The translations under genes and the position numbers were made by a program. A DNA stretch of 64,000 nt from Paraburkholderia sp. BL23I1N1 (GTDB lineage: Bacteria > Pseudomonadota > Gammaproteobacteria > Burkholderiales > Burkholderiaceae), in contig NZ_RAPV01000001.1 in NCBI RefSeq assembly GCF_003610295.1, positions 1,612,001-1,676,000 of the forward strand, given 5' to 3'. The notes under the pieces are model-generated. The model ran no database searches. It saw only the letters and a list, made by a program, of their open reading frames with translations, and had not been told where the DNA came from. How positions within the stretch are numbered: position 1 is the first letter of the stretch; each line of letters starts with the position of its first letter. Positions 55,827 to 64,000 of the stretch are shown here, one piece after another.

Positions 55827-55979
55827 TTACTCCTTGCAAGCGGATGAGGATAGATGCGGACAGAACGTCGGCTCGGCGAAGTACTTGTCGCAGGCGTCGC
55901 TGGTGGCGCACGGCGGCGTCGTGCCAGACTGATCGGGTTGCGCGACGCACTTCGTGAAGCGGACCACAGCGCCGTTCAT
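55827..55979 (-). CDS. Small cysteine-rich protein between nifV and nifW (50 residues)
   Basis: The ATG at 55977-55979 overlaps the nifV stop as ATGA and the frame ends at 55827, 5 bp before nifW. The product starts [18 protein letters not shown] and has five cysteines over 40 residues ([24 protein letters not shown]). The tight packing and coupled start in a nif operon support a real gene. The spacing of cysteines suggests metal or Fe-S binding. I recognise no family. Its place in the decayed copy (between 8062 and 8105) is empty. Confidence 0.65.
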   Translation of the reverse strand: MNGAVVRFTKCVAQPDQSGTTPPCATSDACDKYFAEPTFCPHLSSSACKE

Positions 55980-57133
55980 GACAATTCTCCGACGGTGTAG
56001 CGCAACTCGATCAGGAAGCGATACAGGTCGGCGGCGCTGGGCGCTTGCTTGTGCTGGGTGGCATGGTGGCGGATACGGGGCAGCAGCAGCACGAGCAGCT
56101 TTTCACTGACGGGCAGGCCGAGCGCGTCATAAGCCTGGCGCACGCTTTGCGAACCCGAATGCTTGCCGAGCACGACCGAGCGTTCGCGACCGAGTTCGGC
56201 GGGATCGAAGCTCTCGTAGGTCGATGCATTCTTCGCGAGCCCGTCTGTGTGGATGCCGGACTCGTGCGTGAATACGCTGGCGCCGACAATGCTTTTGTTC
56301 AGCGCGACCGGGCGTCCTGAAGCCCGTTCGACAAGCCGAGAGATGCTCAATAGCGCGGTCGTGTCGACGCCGGTATTGCGACCCATGATATGGCGCACGC
56401 CCATCACGATCTCCTCCAGCGCGGCATTTCCGGCGCGTTCGCCGAGACCATTGACGGTGGTGTTGGAGTGGGTTGCGCCGGCGCGCAGTGCGGCAAGGGT
56501 GTTCGCGGTCGCGAGCCCGAGGTCGTTGTGCGCGTGGATTTCGATTTCCAGATCGACCGCGTCGTGCAATCGCGCAATCGCTTCATAGGTCGAAAAAGGA
56601 TCGAGGACGCCGAGCGTGTCCGCAAAGCGGATGCGTTGCGCACCGCACTGTTGCGCGTGCCGCGCCACGTCGTCGAGGAACGAGGGGTCCGCGCGCGAGG
56701 CATCCTCCGCGCCCAGCGAAACCTTGCGGCCGCTTTTGACGGCGGCGCTGATCACGCGATTCACCTGCGCGAGCACCCATGAGCGCGGCTGGCGCAACTT
56801 GTGTTGAAGGTGGATATCGGAGACGGGAATCGACAGGTGAATGATGTCGGGATTGCAGCACAAGGCCGACGCCAGGTCCGCGTCGGTGAGACGGCCCCAG
56901 ACCATCAGATCGGCGTCGAGATTCAGCGCGACGATGGTCCGGATGCAATCGATTTCCTCGGCACCCATTGCGGGGATACCGATTTCCAGTTCGGGTACCC
57001 CGGCGCTTGACAGCGCCTCGGCAATCGCGCATTTTTCGGCAACCGTGAATGCGACGCCAGCGGTCTGTTCGCCGTCGCGCAGTGTGGTGTCGTTGATGAT
57101 CGGATTCGACACGGGAAGTGGTCCTTTAGGCAT
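55976..57133 (-). CDS. nifV: Homocitrate synthase NifV, copy 3 (nif operon copy)
   Basis: The 385-residue protein starts [20 protein letters not shown] at the ATG 57131-57133 and has the same barrel motifs as the other copies ([32 protein letters not shown]). It is clearly diverged from copies 1 and 2, so it is the older lineage. It heads the operon with the small ORF, nifW and fixABCX, behind a sigma-54 promoter at 57148. It makes homocitrate for FeMo-co. Confidence 0.96.
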   Translation of the reverse strand: MPKGPLPVSNPIINDTTLRDGEQTAGVAFTVAEKCAIAEALSSAGVPELEIGIPAMGAEEIDCIRTIVALNLDADLMVWGRLTDADLASALCCNPDIIHLSIPVSDIHLQHKLRQPRSWVLAQVNRVISAAVKSGRKVSLGAEDASRADPSFLDDVARHAQQCGAQRIRFADTLGVLDPFSTYEAIARLHDAVDLEIEIHAHNDLGLATANTLAALRAGATHSNTTVNGLGERAGNAALEEIVMGVRHIMGRNTGVDTTALLSISRLVERASGRPVALNKSIVGASVFTHESGIHTDGLAKNASTYESFDPAELGRERSVVLGKHSGSQSVRQAYDALGLPVSEKLLVLLLPRIRHHATQHKQAPSAADLYRFLIELRYTVGELS

Positions 57134-57147
57134 TTGATCATACCCAT

Positions 57148-57163
57148 CGCAAGTACTGTGCCA
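57148..57163 (-). promoter_or_regulatory. Sigma-54 -24/-12 promoter of the nifV-nifW-fixABCX operon
   Basis: Minus-strand text TGGCAC-AGTAC-TTGCG, fitting TGGCAC-N5-TTGC, 15 bp before the nifV start. Confidence 0.85.
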
Positions 57164-57255
57164 TGCACGGTTACTGCGAATAGCCGCTTGCCGCGGGGCT
57201 TCCCGGCGTTCGCTGGCGCTGTGATGAAGCGGTCCCAACGAAGACCTGTCGCGAA

Positions 57256-57271
57256 TGTCCTGTTTCGAACA
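57256..57271 (-). promoter_or_regulatory. NifA upstream activator site of the nifV-fix operon
   Basis: TGT-CCTGTTTCGA-ACA fits TGT-N10-ACA, about 95 bp upstream of the -24 element. Confidence 0.8.
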
Positions 57272-57684
57272 GCTAGGTGTAGCGAGGAACACGGCGCTGC
57301 AAAAAGCGATGGACGACGCGATGTGCGTGGTCAGCCAGGACGTGCGGACGCCATCGGTGCGATGCAAACGCTGTAGGGATTGGCTATCCATAGGAACGAC
57401 GATGCCGGAAGATAAACAGAGGCAGCGGCTATCAGCGCGGCTATGCGCTCGCGGCGATGACCGCCATGGCGCTTGAAGAGGCCGCACAGCGCTAAGGACG
57501 CTTGCCCCCCAGTGCTCACGCGCGAGGTCGCGCGTATGTCACGGCGGTTCGATCGTCAGGTCGGCGTCGCGCAGCTTCACGCAGCACGCGAGACGCGATT
57601 GCACGTCAAGACCCCATGCACTGTCGAACTGGTTGTTCTCCTCGTCGTCAGGAGGCGCCAGTCAGTGAGATTGTCATGATTGTC
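57272..57684. other. Spacer between the nifV promoter region and the IscA-like gene
   Basis: No gene is recognised. The frames here are short or antisense to the promoter region. Confidence 0.4.
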
Positions 57685-58059
57685 TTACACGGAAAACGAA
57701 CTGCCGCAGCCACAGTTGCTCTGCGCATTGGGGTTGTGAATGACGAAGCGCGAACCTTCCAGGCCGTCTTCGTAGTCGACGCGCGCGCCGAACAGGTATT
57801 GCTGGCTCATCGAATCGACCAGCAGCGTGACGCCGTCCGTGACGGTCTGCATGTCGTCGTCCACCACCTGGTCGTCGAACGCGAAGCCGTACTGGAAGCC
57901 CGAGCAGCCGCCGCCGGACACGTACAACCGCAGCTTCAGGTTGGGATTGCCTTCTTCCTCGATCAGCGAGGCCACTTTCGCAGCGGCCTGAGGCGTGAAT
58001 TCGAGCAGGCCCGGCATGACGCCGGGTGTGGCGGAAGCCGGTTGGGCGAGCGTTTCCAT
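57685..58059 (-). CDS. IscA/ErpA-type iron-sulfur carrier (nif-associated)
   Basis: The 124-residue A-type carrier starts [20 protein letters not shown] with an N-terminal extension, then the HesB domain with the three conserved cysteines in [10 protein letters not shown] and SNCGCGSSF and the [15 protein letters not shown] segment. A-type proteins hold and deliver Fe-S clusters, here presumably for nitrogenase maturation. It lies 27 bp downstream of the broken nifS-iscU gene on the same strand. The protein at 63082 is a second, more diverged member. Confidence 0.9.
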   Translation of the reverse strand: METLAQPASATPGVMPGLLEFTPQAAAKVASLIEEEGNPNLKLRLYVSGGGCSGFQYGFAFDDQVVDDDMQTVTDGVTLLVDSMSQQYLFGARVDYEDGLEGSRFVIHNPNAQSNCGCGSSFSV

Positions 58060-58086
58060 GGAGGTTCCTCTCAGGCTTGAATGGAC

Positions 58087-58925
58087 TCACTTCGGGTTGG
58101 ATGAGCAGGTCGGTTGCTCGGCGAGTTGCAGGTCGTTGGCTACTGCGCCTCGAAGCGTCTGGCGCGGGCGAAAGTCGGACACGGCCGCCTTGATCGCGTC
58201 CTCGGCGAGAATCGAGCAGTGGATCGCGGTCGGCGGCGATGCCAGTTCCTCGACGAACTGATGCGTGCACAACGTCCCGGAGCGCATGCCGCGCTCGTGG
58301 ACGCCGCTGTGCATTTGGCACGCGATCCGCACGCGCGGCCGGAGCCCCACATATAGCGCGCCGATGCCGTTGGGGCCGTAGATCTTGTGAGCCGGGAAAG
58401 ACATCAGATCGACCGGCACTTGCCGGCGCCCGGGGCATCCACGTGCAGCAGGATGCCCCGGGCGCGGCAGAGCGCGCCGTTTGCAGCGATGTCCACGTGG
58501 CCGCTTTCCTGCACCGGCAACACTGTGACCTCGAAGCCTTCGCGATCAAGTTCGGGCATCGCGCCAAGCACCGACTGGTGCTCGGTCGTGAGCGTCACCA
58601 GGGGATTGCCTTTGGCGCGATGAAAGTGCGCGGCACCCTTGATCGCGAGGTTGTTCGATTCCGTCGCTTCGGAGGTCCAGACAATCTCGCGCGGGTCCGC
58701 GTTCACGAGCGAACTGGCCTGTTCGAGGGCCAGTTCAACCGCTTCTTCGGCGACCCAGCCATAGGCATGCGAACGGCTGGCAGGATTGCCGTACATGTCG
58801 ATCAGGTAAGGCAGCATGCGTCTGATCACGCGCGGATCGACCGGCGTGGTGGTGGCATGATCCCGATACACGGGGTCGGCGCCGCGTGGATGAAGGCCGG
58901 TGCTGACGCGTTGGAAATCCGACAT
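58087..58925 (-). pseudogene. nifS'-'iscU deletion chimera (cysteine desulfurase and Fe-S scaffold)
   Basis: The start [20 protein letters not shown] leads into a cysteine desulfurase ([60 protein letters not shown]). About 28 residues before GALCRARGI are missing. The frame then shifts near 58425, and [20 protein letters not shown] with [10 protein letters not shown] follows. Right after that the text joins [20 protein letters not shown], the C-terminus of an IscU/NifU scaffold, to the stop at 58087. The active-site Cys loop of the desulfurase and the N-terminal scaffold cysteines are lost. A nif-type sigma-54 promoter still lies upstream. Confidence 0.88.
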
Positions 58926-58962
58926 TGCAGGCTCCTGAAAGCGGGGGTAGTGCGACCTTCAT

Positions 58963-58978
58963 TGCAACTTCCATGCCA
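58963..58978 (-). promoter_or_regulatory. Sigma-54 -24/-12 promoter of the nifS-iscU-iscA unit
   Basis: Minus-strand text TGGCAT-GGAAG-TTGCA, close to consensus, about 38 bp before the start. I found no TGT-N10-ACA site nearby. Confidence 0.75.
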
Positions 58979-59237
58979 GTGGATTTTCACGCTCTAGTGG
59001 CCTCGTTCAGCCGGTCCGGTGTTGTTTCGCTGTTGTTTTTGTGTCGATGCGCGCGACGAGCCCGGATTTTCGTCGTCCTTTTTGTCGGATTTGTCGTTGC
59101 GCACGCGGGATTGACATGCGCGATGGCTCAATCATCAGGCGTAGAAATGGGCTTACCTTAGACGCTGTGTCTTTGCGTTGATCTTGCGCTTTGCGCTGGT
59201 ACATCGAAAGCGCGCAGCGCACGAAGAGGAAGTCAAT

Positions 59238-60946
59238 GTGAACATGCAGGCGGCCGTTGCCCGGCAAGCGCTGGACGGTGTCTACGAGGCGAGCAAGACG
59301 CTGGTTTCGTCGCTCGATGTGGCAAAAGCCTTCCCGAGTCCCTGAACTATCTTGTGCGCACCATGGAGTGGCGGCGCGCCTTTGTGGTGCTGGCCGAACC
59401 GGACCGGCAACTGGGCGGCCTGAGCGCTACGGGTCTTTCGCGTGACGAGCAGCAGCGTCTTCAGTTCCGTCCCGGCGAAGGCACCGTCGGCCGCGCGTGA
59501 AAGAGCGGCATCGGGGTGATCGTGTCCAACGTGAATGATGAACCGTCGCTCCTGTTCGCATGGGTGGCGCGGACCAGATACCGGGGGCGTGCATCGCCAT
59601 GCTAGCGACGCCGATCCACACCGACCGGCGCACTCTCGGCGTGCTCGCTGTCGATTGCGTGAACCCCGGTGCAAGCCGGCTGTTTGTCGATGACCTGCAT
59701 CTGGTGATGATTGTCGCGACCCTGATGGGGGTAGACGTTGCTGCTCCAGCGCAGCGTATGCGCGGCGCACGATAGCATGCAGGATGACGTCAGGCGCATG
59801 CGGAAGGTGATCAAGCCCGCTTAACAGATCGACCAGGTAGTCGGTGTCTCGGCGGCGATCCAGGCAGTGTTCGCACAGATTCACCAGCTCGCCCCCGCGC
59901 GTACCATCGTGCTGCTGCACGGCGAGAGTGGCACTGGCAAGGAATTCATCGCGCGTGCGATCCACGACTTGTCGCCGCGTGGCAGCGAGTCGTTCGTCCG
60001 GGCAATTGCGCGGCGTTGATGGAGTCCTTGCGGGAAAGCGAGCTGTTCGGCGACGGGAAAGGCGCCTTCACCGGCGCGCAGGGGCCACAAGTAAGGGCCG
60101 CTTCGAACTGGCGGCGGTACGCTGTGCCTTGACGAGATCGGCGATATCGCGCCGTCGTTTCCGGCCTAGCTGTTGCGCGTGCTGCAGGAGCGCGAGTTCG
60201 AGCGTGTCGGCGGCATGACGCCGGTGAAGGTGGATGTGCGTCTGATTCTCGCGACCAATCGCAACCTTGAACGGATGGCGACGGCCGGCGAGTTGCGCTC
60301 GGATCTGTACTACTGTATCAACGTGGTCAGTATCGAGTTGCCGCCCCTGCGTGAGCGGCGAGAAGATATTCCGGCCAAGGCACAGCTTCTTGCCCGTTTC
60401 AACCGTGAAAACGCGCAGTCCATTCGCCTCGACGCGGAAGCGATGCGGGTGCTGATGAGATGCTACTGGCCGGGCAAAGTTCGTGAACTGGAGAACTGTG
60501 TCGAATGCAAGGCGACCATGACGCGTGACGGCGTGATCGACCGTTTCAAGTTCCTGTGTCAGGAGGACCATTATCTGACGAAGGTGCTGCACTACATCGA
60601 GCGCGAGGATGCGGTTCGTCCCGCGCCTCTGGGCGAAATGCCGATCGCTGAAGTGCCGTCGTCGCAGCCGCCGTACGGGCATCATGATCCGGATATGGCG
60701 TCGGCACCGGCTGTCTGGTGGGCAGCCCGGCCGCTGAGGCTGCCACTGATCTGGATCCGGCGGCGGACGACTGAACGTTCACGACATCGCAAGCCGGGGA
60801 AGCCGGAGGGTTAACGCGAACGATTGATCTGGTCGACGGAGCGCAGCGGCTCGGCCCAGGCGAAGGCGGCGCGCTTCCTGGGGATCACGCCCCGGCAGAT
60901 AGGCTATGCGCTGCATACATCCTCTATTGAGGTTCACCGGTTCTGA
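59238..60946 (+). pseudogene. Second nifA-type activator gene, heavily degraded
   Basis: From a GTG at 59238 the text reads AAVARQALDGVYEASKTLVS. It then changes frame near 59335, where MEWRRAFVVLAEPD and GLSRDEQQRLQFRPGEGTVG follow (GAF domain), with an in-frame TGA at about 59498. The AAA+ part is scattered over frames: [35 protein letters not shown], then REFERVGGMTPVKVDVRLIL in the frame from 60173. The Fis-type helix-turn-helix tail ends IEVHRF at 60946. It is distinct from the intact nifA at 47683 and is not simply a copy of it. At least five lesions rule out function. Confidence 0.88.
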
Positions 60947-61030
60947 CCAGGATAGAGAATGCTTCGCCTACCCAGCTTGTGCGGGTCCATCTCGCTGGTT
61001 CGGCACATGCGTTCCAGGTCGTGTGAGATT

Positions 61031-61046
61031 TGTCGCAACACCGACA
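61031..61046 (+). promoter_or_regulatory. NifA upstream activator site of nifB
   Basis: TGT-CGCAACACCG-ACA fits TGT-N10-ACA, about 96 bp before the -24 element. Confidence 0.75.
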
Positions 61047-61141
61047 CGACGCAACGAAATTGGAGGGATACGTCGCGCGCCGGGATCATACAGAACTGCG
61101 AAATATCCCCTAACACGTTGATCCTTGGCTTTCTTGTCGAG

Positions 61142-61157
61142 TGGCATGGATCTGGCT
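61142..61157 (+). promoter_or_regulatory. Sigma-54 -24/-12 promoter of nifB
   Basis: TGGCAT-GGATC-TGGCT has the GG/GC pair at the right spacing for RpoN, with TGGC in place of TTGC. It is 44 bp before the nifB start. Confidence 0.7.
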
Positions 61158-61200
61158 TTATGGCTTGCGCGCGGCCGCCGTCGGTTGCGAGGAGATATCC

Positions 61201-62796
61201 ATGCAAGCGAGTTCAAATGCGAGCGACTTGCCCGCAGCGGCTTATATCGGCATCGGGCAGATTAAACCTCTCGGCGTGAAGATCGAAGACCCGTCCACCG
61301 GTGGCGGCTGCGGCGCGCACGGTGGCGAGGGTAAGGCCAGTTGCGGCGCGTCGGGCAGTCTCGACGACTTGCCGCCGGACATCTGGGAGAAGGTCAAGAA
61401 TCACCCGTGCTACTCGGAAGAAGCCCATCATCACTTTGCGCGCATGCATGTGGCGGTGGCGCCGGCTTGCAACGTCCAGTGCAACTACTGCAACCGCAAA
61501 TACGACTGCTCGAACGAGTCGCGTCCCGGCGTGGTCTCTCAGAAGCTAACGCCGCAACAGGCAGTGAAGAAGGTCGTGGCCATCGCAAGCGAGATTCCGC
61601 AGATGACGGTACTTGGCATTGCCGGTCCTGGTGATTCGCTGGCGAGCCCGAAGAAGACCTTCGAGACGGTCCGGATGCTGCAGGAACAGGCGCCGGACAT
61701 CAAGCTGTGCCTGTCGACCAATGGCTTGGCATTGCCCGACCTTGTGGACGAAATCTGCAAGTACAACATCGACCACGTGACAATTACCATCAACATGGTC
61801 GACCCGGCGGTGGGCGAGCAAATCTATCCGTGGATTTTCTGGGAGCACAAGCGCGTGACCGGTTACGAAGCAGCCCGCATCCTTTATGACCGGCAGATGA
61901 AGGGTCTCGAGATGCTCACCGCACGCGGCGTGCTGACCAAGATCAACTCGGTGCTGATTCCCGGCATCAACGACGAGCACCTGATCGAGGTCAACCGCGA
62001 GGTGAAGAAACGCGGCGCGTTCCTGCATAACATCATGCCGCTGATCTCGGAGCCCGAACACGGCACTCACTTTGGCCTGAGCGGCCAGCGCGGGCCGACT
62101 GCGCAGGAACTCAAGGCCGTGCAGGACGCCTGCATGGGCGGCGCCAACCTGATGCGTCATTGCCGCCAGTGCCGCGCGGATGCGGTTGGCCTGCTCGGCG
62201 AGGACCGCAGCGAGGAATTCACGCTCGACAAGATCGAGCAGATGGAAGTGGTCTACGACCTCGACCGCCGCCGTGAATACCAGCAGCGCGTCGAAGCCGA
62301 GCGTCAGGCGCAGCACGACGCGAAGCAAGAAGCGCTGGCTGTCTCTCGCGAGATCGACGTCGCCGACGACATGAAGGTGCTGGTCGCGGTCGCAACGAAG
62401 GGCGGCGGCCGGGTCAACGAGCACTTCGGCCACGTCGCGGAGTTTCAGATCTTCGAGGTCTCGGCAGCCGAAGCGCTGTTCGGCGGCCATCGCCGGGTGG
62501 ACCTGTATTGCCGGGGCGGTTATGGCGACGACGAGCAACTACCGTCGGTCGTGCGCGCGCTCCACGACTGCCACGCGGTGCTGGTCGCGAAGATCGGCGC
62601 CTGCCCGAAAGACGAACTGGCGCAAGCGGGCATCGAGCCGGTCGATCAGTACGTCGGCGAATTCATCGAAAAAGCGCTGCTTGCTTGGTTCAACGACTAC
62701 CGCAGTCGCATCGCCAGCGGCGCCATCGTGCATCGGGACCGCGGCGATGCTTCAATCCGCCAGGGCGCTTACACCTCGTCAGCCTCAGCGGCGTGA
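61201..62796 (+). CDS. nifB: FeMo-cofactor core synthase NifB
   Basis: NifB is a radical SAM enzyme that fuses two 4Fe-4S clusters with a carbide and sulfur to make NifB-co. The 531-residue protein starts at the ATG 61201 with GGAG just before. The radical SAM motif lies at Cys90, Cys94 and Cys97 ([14 protein letters not shown]), with [14 protein letters not shown] and [18 protein letters not shown]. The C-terminal NifX/NafY-like domain (about 395-500) has [17 protein letters not shown] and [19 protein letters not shown]. An N-terminal Gly/Cys stretch ([20 protein letters not shown]) is present as in many proteobacterial NifB. It heads an operon with the ferredoxin, HesB-like and TPR genes. 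Confidence 0.97.
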   Translation: MQASSNASDLPAAAYIGIGQIKPLGVKIEDPSTGGGCGAHGGEGKASCGASGSLDDLPPDIWEKVKNHPCYSEEAHHHFARMHVAVAPACNVQCNYCNRKYDCSNESRPGVVSQKLTPQQAVKKVVAIASEIPQMTVLGIAGPGDSLASPKKTFETVRMLQEQAPDIKLCLSTNGLALPDLVDEICKYNIDHVTITINMVDPAVGEQIYPWIFWEHKRVTGYEAARILYDRQMKGLEMLTARGVLTKINSVLIPGINDEHLIEVNREVKKRGAFLHNIMPLISEPEHGTHFGLSGQRGPTAQELKAVQDACMGGANLMRHCRQCRADAVGLLGEDRSEEFTLDKIEQMEVVYDLDRRREYQQRVEAERQAQHDAKQEALAVSREIDVADDMKVLVAVATKGGGRVNEHFGHVAEFQIFEVSAAEALFGGHRRVDLYCRGGYGDDEQLPSVVRALHDCHAVLVAKIGACPKDELAQAGIEPVDQYVGEFIEKALLAWFNDYRSRIASGAIVHRDRGDASIRQGAYTSSASAA

Positions 62797-62836
62797 TATC
62801 CCACACCCTTCCAGACAGGACAACAGGAGAGCCTCC

Positions 62837-63031
62837 ATGCCTCTGAAGATTATTGCGTCCACCTGTACGGGATGCTCGGCCTGCGAACCGGAATGCCCCA
62901 ATGTCGCGATCAGCGAGAAAGGCGGCGTGTTCGCGATCGACCCCAAGAAATGCACCGAATGCGAAGGCCACTTCGACGACCCGCAGTGCGTCGCGGTGTG
63001 TCCCGTGGACGGCTGCATCGTTCAGGTTTGA
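62837..63031 (+). CDS. fdxN: 2x[4Fe-4S] ferredoxin (FdxN/nifB-associated)
   Basis: The 64-residue protein starts [20 protein letters not shown] and has two cluster motifs, [11 protein letters not shown] and CTECEGHF...[10 protein letters not shown], with an insert between the cysteines of the second. It directly follows nifB, as the fdxN-type ferredoxins do, and probably supplies electrons or clusters to NifB. The start follows AGGAGAGCCTCC. Confidence 0.9.
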   Translation: MPLKIIASTCTGCSACEPECPNVAISEKGGVFAIDPKKCTECEGHFDDPQCVAVCPVDGCIVQV

Positions 63032-63081
63032 GTCTGGCTCGTGGCCGGGCCGGCCATTCATCCAACAGGAGACTACGCATC

Positions 63082-63489
63082 ATGCTGTCCAGCGTAACTG
63101 TTACGAGCGCCGCCGAGAAGTTCATGCGTCGTATCGTGGGCTTTTCGGGCCTGCCGGCTGGCGCCGGCTTTCGTCTGGTGGTGAGCGCCGGCGGCTGTTC
63201 CGGCCATACCGCGGAATTCACCGCCGAGCCGGCGCTACAACCAGGCGAACAGGAACTCGACATCAACGGCTTGCGCGTATTCCTGCCGGCTGAGAGCCGG
63301 CTGATGCTCGAAGGCATAACGATAGATTTCGCCGACAGGCCAACCCAGTCCGGCTTGATCTTCTTCAATCCGAACCAGGCCGCTTGTGGTTGCAGCAGCA
63401 GTGCGGATTCGGCGCCGCCAGGCGTGGCGACCATCGATGTCAGCGCGATTGGCCGCGGACGGCCGCCGCTGCCGCGTCAGATTTCCTGA
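63082..63489 (+). CDS. HesB/IscA-like protein of the nifB operon
   Basis: The 135-residue A-type protein has AGGCSGHTAEF and the C-terminal QAACGCSSSADS, giving the three conserved cysteines, with a C-terminal extension rich in Pro and Arg. Such proteins bind Fe-S clusters. It follows the ferredoxin by 50 bp and lies 9 bp before the TPR gene. It differs from the IscA-like protein at 57685. Confidence 0.85.
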   Translation: MLSSVTVTSAAEKFMRRIVGFSGLPAGAGFRLVVSAGGCSGHTAEFTAEPALQPGEQELDINGLRVFLPAESRLMLEGITIDFADRPTQSGLIFFNPNQAACGCSSSADSAPPGVATIDVSAIGRGRPPLPRQIS

Positions 63490-63498
63490 AGAGGAGCG

Positions 63499-64000
63499 AT
63501 GGCGATGGAGTCCGGCGACCGTGCCCTCGACGACGCAATGACCGCGTTTGCGCAGAGCGCGATTGGCGGCGGCTTGCCGTCAGGCGTCAATGCATTGATC
63601 GCCGAGGCGGGTCGGTTGCGCGAGCGCCCCGATGAGGCGCTCGCGCTGTTGCAACGCGCCCGCGCCGCCGCGCCGCGCCATCCGGTGCCGTTGATCGCGC
63701 TGTACCGCTTTTACTTCTACGGCCATAAATTGGCGCAGGCGCGTGCGATCGGCGAAGACGCGCTGGCGGTCGCCCGCACCGCGCTGGGCTCAGATTTCGG
63801 CGAGGAACCGCTTGCGGCCGCGAACGTGACCACGCGTTATGACGCGGCCGCGCGTTTTTATCTGTTCACACTGAAGGGCCTCGTGTACCTCAACATGCGT
63901 CTCGGCGACTTTGAAGAAGCGCGCATGCTACTGCGCGAATTGCGCCGGCTCGATCCCGAAGACCGGGTGGGGGGCGCGCTGCTTTCGCATGTCTTGGATC
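63499..64000 (+). CDS. TPR-like nif-associated protein (3' end outside window)
   Basis: The ATG at 63499, with GAGGAG directly before, opens MAMESGDRALDDAMTAFAQS. The 167 residues present contain helical repeats (DEALALLQRARAAAPRHPVP, FEEARMLLRELRRLDPEDRV) and the segment AARFYLFTLKGLVYLNMRLG. That segment matches [13 protein letters not shown] of the proteins at 6581 and 51150. It is the fourth gene of the nifB operon and runs off the right edge. The function is unknown; the family is tied to nif/fix operons here. Confidence 0.8.
   Translation, partial: MAMESGDRALDDAMTAFAQSAIGGGLPSGVNALIAEAGRLRERPDEALALLQRARAAAPRHPVPLIALYRFYFYGHKLAQARAIGEDALAVARTALGSDFGEEPLAAANVTTRYDAAARFYLFTLKGLVYLNMRLGDFEEARMLLRELRRLDPEDRVGGALLSHVLD

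Noticed and set aside
1..64000. tRNA or rRNA genes
   Set aside because: I looked for tRNA-like ends and rRNA text and found none that I could support.

Overview
The window is an accessory, symbiosis-type region of a nodulating, nitrogen-fixing bacterium. High G+C, the NodD/nod-box modules, the nif/fix gene content and the dense insertion sequences together suggest a beta-rhizobium, most likely a Paraburkholderia symbiotic plasmid. The replicon and genus are inferences. nifHDK are not in the window.

Layout. 1-3.7 kb: nodU (cut by the left edge) and nodH behind a nod box, with a disrupted divergent nodD. 3.7-6.5 kb: remnants of an IS481-like element and a truncated IS5. 6.6-9.4 kb: a decayed copy of the nifV-nifW-fix operon in which only nifV looks intact. 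9.8-19.2 kb: a minus-strand operon behind a second nod box and intact nodD. It encodes an aminotransferase and an O-acetylhomoserine sulfhydrylase-like enzyme (RtxA split in two), an RtxC-like desaturase, a glutamine amidotransferase-like hydrolase, a LysE exporter, a broken GMC oxidoreductase, a MetA-like acyltransferase and a glutamine synthetase-like ligase. I read this as a rhizobitoxine-type locus. 21.3-25.8 kb: tryptophan 2-monooxygenase (iaaM), indoleacetamide hydrolase (iaaH) and an acyl-CoA carboxyltransferase, with visibly lower G+C. 26.4-29.9 kb: an ATP-grasp ligase, a heme-oxygenase-like diiron protein and a divergent LysR regulator, with no recognised pathway. 30.8-31.9 kb: a second nifV. 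33.2-36.2 kb: a 1013-residue SF1 helicase with ankyrin repeats, between two different IS6-family elements. 37-42.6 kb: an rtxA fragment, nodABC, a third nod box and a third nodD. 43-47.6 kb: nested insertion sequences and a group II intron remnant.

47.7-64 kb is the nif/fix core. It holds nifA on the plus strand; nifV, a 50-residue Cys-rich ORF, nifW, fixABCX, a [2Fe-2S] ferredoxin-TPR gene with a frameshift and an IclR regulator on the minus strand; an IscA-like carrier and a nifS-iscU deletion chimera; a second, wrecked nifA; then nifB, a 4Fe-4S ferredoxin, a HesB-like protein and a TPR protein running off the right edge. Sigma-54 -24/-12 promoters precede all three nifV copies, nifB and nifS, and NifA-type TGT-N10-ACA sites precede the nifV copies and nifB.

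The genes divide the work. NodD and flavonoids would drive Nod-factor synthesis (nodABC), its sulfation and carbamoylation (nodH, nodU) and the rhizobitoxine-like operon. NifA with sigma-54 would drive homocitrate synthesis (nifV), electron supply (fixABCX) and FeMo-cofactor assembly (nifB). The blocks at about 8-21 kb and 31-43 kb share the order nifV - rtx - nod box - nodD and look like two diverged copies of one ancestral segment.
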